Both the position numbers and the translations under genes were made by a program. A model generated the notes under the pieces. That model worked only from the letters and a program-made list of their open reading frames with translations, searched no databases and was not told where the DNA came from. Shown one piece after another: positions 61,724 to 64,000 of a stretch of DNA of 64,000 nt (position 1 is the first letter of the stretch; each line of letters opens with the position of its first letter). Source of the DNA: an uncultured Methylophilaceae bacterium (GTDB taxonomy: Bacteria; Pseudomonadota; Gammaproteobacteria; Burkholderiales; Methylophilaceae); NCBI GenBank assembly GCA_905618945.1, contig CAJQTF010000029.1:1-64000 (forward strand), in the 5' to 3' direction.

Positions 61724-62104
61724 ATGAGATATAAGTTGAAATTTATTACTGTTCTAGTAATGCTGATAGGATTTTCTTTTAGCACTTATGCAGATCATCA
61801 TGCAGAAAAGAAGAGGGTTTTTACTGAGGATGAATTCATATCTCTTTTTAGTGGTAAGCCAAAATCTAGAGTCCTAAAATATTTAGGCAAGCCTGATAGT
61901 AAAGATATTGCTATTAAGCCAAAAGGAGCAAGCGCGATTTTGGGTCGGCCAACAGTTGATAAGAAGAATCCAAACAAAAAAAGTAAAATTGAAATGTGGT
62001 ATTTTAAACATATCGTTGAATATTCACCTAAAAAAACTTATCTTAAAGTTGAATTAACCCTTATTAACGATCGAGTTGTAAATATAGGCTTCTTTAATCA
62101 ATAA
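61724..62104 (+). CDS. Small secreted hypothetical protein (ATG 61724 preferred over 61706)
   Basis: N-terminal signal peptide; RBS aaggg before ATG. Confidence 0.65.
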   Translation: MRYKLKFITVLVMLIGFSFSTYADHHAEKKRVFTEDEFISLFSGKPKSRVLKYLGKPDSKDIAIKPKGASAILGRPTVDKKNPNKKSKIEMWYFKHIVEYSPKKTYLKVELTLINDRVVNIGFFNQ

Positions 62105-62132
62105 AAAAACCACCCATTAAGGGTGGTTTTTT
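62104..62132. terminator. Bidirectional rho-independent terminator
   Basis: AAAAACCACCC-ATTAA-GGGTGGTTTTTT between convergent genes. Confidence 0.93.
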
Positions 62133-62153
62133 AATATTCCTTTAATTACTTTT

Positions 62154-62624
62154 CTAACCTAATAAGCCAGCTACTTTTTCTGATGCCAATCCTGCGATTG
62201 AACCAAGAATGAAAGAAACAGACATCATAATTACAGGATTAGAGAAATCCATTGCCATAACTTCCATATTGCTTGCTAGAAGCATAAATCCGAACGTTGC
62301 TGCATAACCGAATACGTTAGCAGGAATATTTGGACATTTTGGAAGAGCAGTTAAGCCCCATACTGTAACACCTACAGCTACTGGCCAAGCAAGATCTCCA
62401 ACCACTCCAAGGTAACCATAAAGAATAACCGCAACAGCAGCCAATATTGAGCCGTAGATTGTTGCAGTTACTGTTTTAGATAAAGCATCTTTACCTACTG
62501 TAAAGTATGCACCCCAAGCAATAAATCCAGCCCAAACTTGAACAAAATCACCCAATACAAAAAGTGCTATATAGGTCCAGACTAAAGCACAAATACCTAA
62601 ACTTACTCCTAAAGCGTTTTTCAT
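62154..62624 (-). CDS. DUF1097 family membrane protein
   Basis: 156 aa, several TM segments; FVQVWAGFIAWGAYF, PNVFGYAATFGFML-like pattern. Confidence 0.75.
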   Translation of the reverse strand: MKNALGVSLGICALVWTYIALFVLGDFVQVWAGFIAWGAYFTVGKDALSKTVTATIYGSILAAVAVILYGYLGVVGDLAWPVAVGVTVWGLTALPKCPNIPANVFGYAATFGFMLLASNMEVMAMDFSNPVIMMSVSFILGSIAGLASEKVAGLLG

Positions 62625-62943
62625 TCTACTTCCTCCTGTTGAAGTTAAATAAACATTTAACCATCATCGATTAAAAATTTAATTTATATTAAATAAACTA
62701 TTACCCGATAAAATTAAATGATCTTAAATTACTAACTTTGTACTCACATCTAAGCCACAAAAATAAGTAATTTAACTACAATGACTCACCATTTTTTTAC
62801 TGTCAACCCTTTTTAATATTTATATAATAAATATTGGGCAATTCTTGCGACTTGCTTATCATTAAAAAAAGATTTAATGTGTATTTAGAATTGGAAATTG
62901 TGTTTAATATTTTTATCTTTACTTCAAATTAAAAGGATACAAA

Positions 62944-64000
62944 ATGGACGATATTTCTTCAGGCGATACCAAATATTTTCATGGTGGATGTCCCCACGAT
63001 TGCCCCGATACTTGCTCAATGGTATATGAAGTTCAAGATGGAAAATTAAGAGGAGTTAAAGGCAATCCAGACCATCCAATGACTAGAGGTGGGCTTTGCG
63101 TAAAGCTTAAAGATTATGAAAAACGCCACTACCATCCTGATCGAGTTTTATACCCTCAAAGAAGAATCGGACCAAAAGGAAGTATGCAGTTCGAAAGAAT
63201 TACTTGGGACGAAGCCTTAGACGAAATAACAGAAAAATGGAAAGCAATTATTGATGAACATGGTCCCCAGGCGATTATGCCTAATAGCTATTTGGGTAAT
63301 CAAGGATTGGTACATGGGCTGAATGGTGGGGATTCTTTTTTTGCAAGGCTGGGCGCAACAGTTACTGAAAGAACTTTCTGTGGTGAGGGATCAGCTACAG
63401 CTTGGTTGTTAACAGTGGGTCCTACGGCAGGAGTAGACCCAGAAAGCTTCATACATTCGAAATACATTATTGTTTGGGCATGTAATTCAGTCAGCACTAA
63501 TTTACATCACTGGCACATCATCAAAGAGGCTCAAAAAAAAGGAGCCAAGGTTGTTGTAATTGATTCTTATGCGTCTAGAACAGCTAAAGAAGCAGATTGG
63601 CATATTGCTCCGAAACCAGGTACAGATGGGGCTCTTGCAATGGCAATGATGAACGTAATTATTGAGGAAGGTTTAGTTGATCAAGATTATATTGATAATT
63701 ACACAGTTGGTTATCCAGAATTAGCTGAATTAGCAAAAAAAAGGACGCCTGAGTGGGCAGCAGAGATAACGGGTATAACATCAGACGATATTCGTAAATT
63801 TGCAAGGGAGTATGCAACCTCTCAACCATCTGCAATTAGAATCGGTGTTGCCTTAGAAAAAAGCTGGGGTGGTAGTCAGACAATTAGAGCCGTAACATCT
63901 CTTCCAGCATTAACAGGAGCATGGCGACATGTAGGGGGTGGCATTCTTCAGTTTCCAGTATGGGAGCATCCTTATAAGTTTGATGTCATCTGCAGGCCTG
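62944..64000 (+). CDS. Molybdopterin oxidoreductase (truncated at the window end)
   Basis: GGCPHDCPDTCSMVYE...GGLCVK (4Fe-4S), ERITWDEALDEI, VWACNSVSTNLHHW. Confidence 0.88.
   Translation, partial: MDDISSGDTKYFHGGCPHDCPDTCSMVYEVQDGKLRGVKGNPDHPMTRGGLCVKLKDYEKRHYHPDRVLYPQRRIGPKGSMQFERITWDEALDEITEKWKAIIDEHGPQAIMPNSYLGNQGLVHGLNGGDSFFARLGATVTERTFCGEGSATAWLLTVGPTAGVDPESFIHSKYIIVWACNSVSTNLHHWHIIKEAQKKGAKVVVIDSYASRTAKEADWHIAPKPGTDGALAMAMMNVIIEEGLVDQDYIDNYTVGYPELAELAKKRTPEWAAEITGITSDDIRKFAREYATSQPSAIRIGVALEKSWGGSQTIRAVTSLPALTGAWRHVGGGILQFPVWEHPYKFDVICRP

Noticed and set aside
1-64000. CRISPR arrays, tRNA/rRNA genes, transposases, integrases
   Set aside because: None recognised by eye; short AT-rich repeats lack the spacing of a CRISPR array.

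Overview
The window is a 64-kb, AT-rich proteobacterial chromosome segment with no visible tRNA, rRNA, CRISPR array or prophage. Housekeeping gene order (glnD-map-rpsB-tsf-pyrH-frr-uppS-cdsA-dxr-rseP-bamA-skp-lpxD-fabZ-lpxA-lpxB-rnhB, then maf, rpmF-plsX-fabHDG-acpP-fabF-pabC-mltG-tmk-holB-tatD) and protein character suggest a streamlined marine beta/gammaproteobacterium, perhaps OM43-like; this is inference only. The left edge has an unknown ORF behind a Fur-box-like palindrome, a stand-alone rpsD of strikingly alphaproteobacterial type, and a pseudoazurin-like cupredoxin. From ~1.9 to 25.5 kb lies an accessory surface-glycan locus. It contains CDP-glucose pathway genes (rfbF, rfbG), an RfbH-like enzyme that appears to lack the [2Fe-2S] cysteines, three radical-SAM genes, a PhyH-like oxygenase, and a compact minus-strand operon (NeuB-SAF-cupin fusion, TPP enzyme, C-methyltransferase, Nudix, epimerase). 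No neuA, wzx or wzy is recognisable inside the window. The best candidates for undescribed biology are the NeuB-cupin/TPP operon with the Fe-S-less RfbH homologue, the radical-SAM plus unknown-protein pair, and the xenologous rpsD. The right end is a DUF1097 gene and a truncated molybdopterin oxidoreductase.
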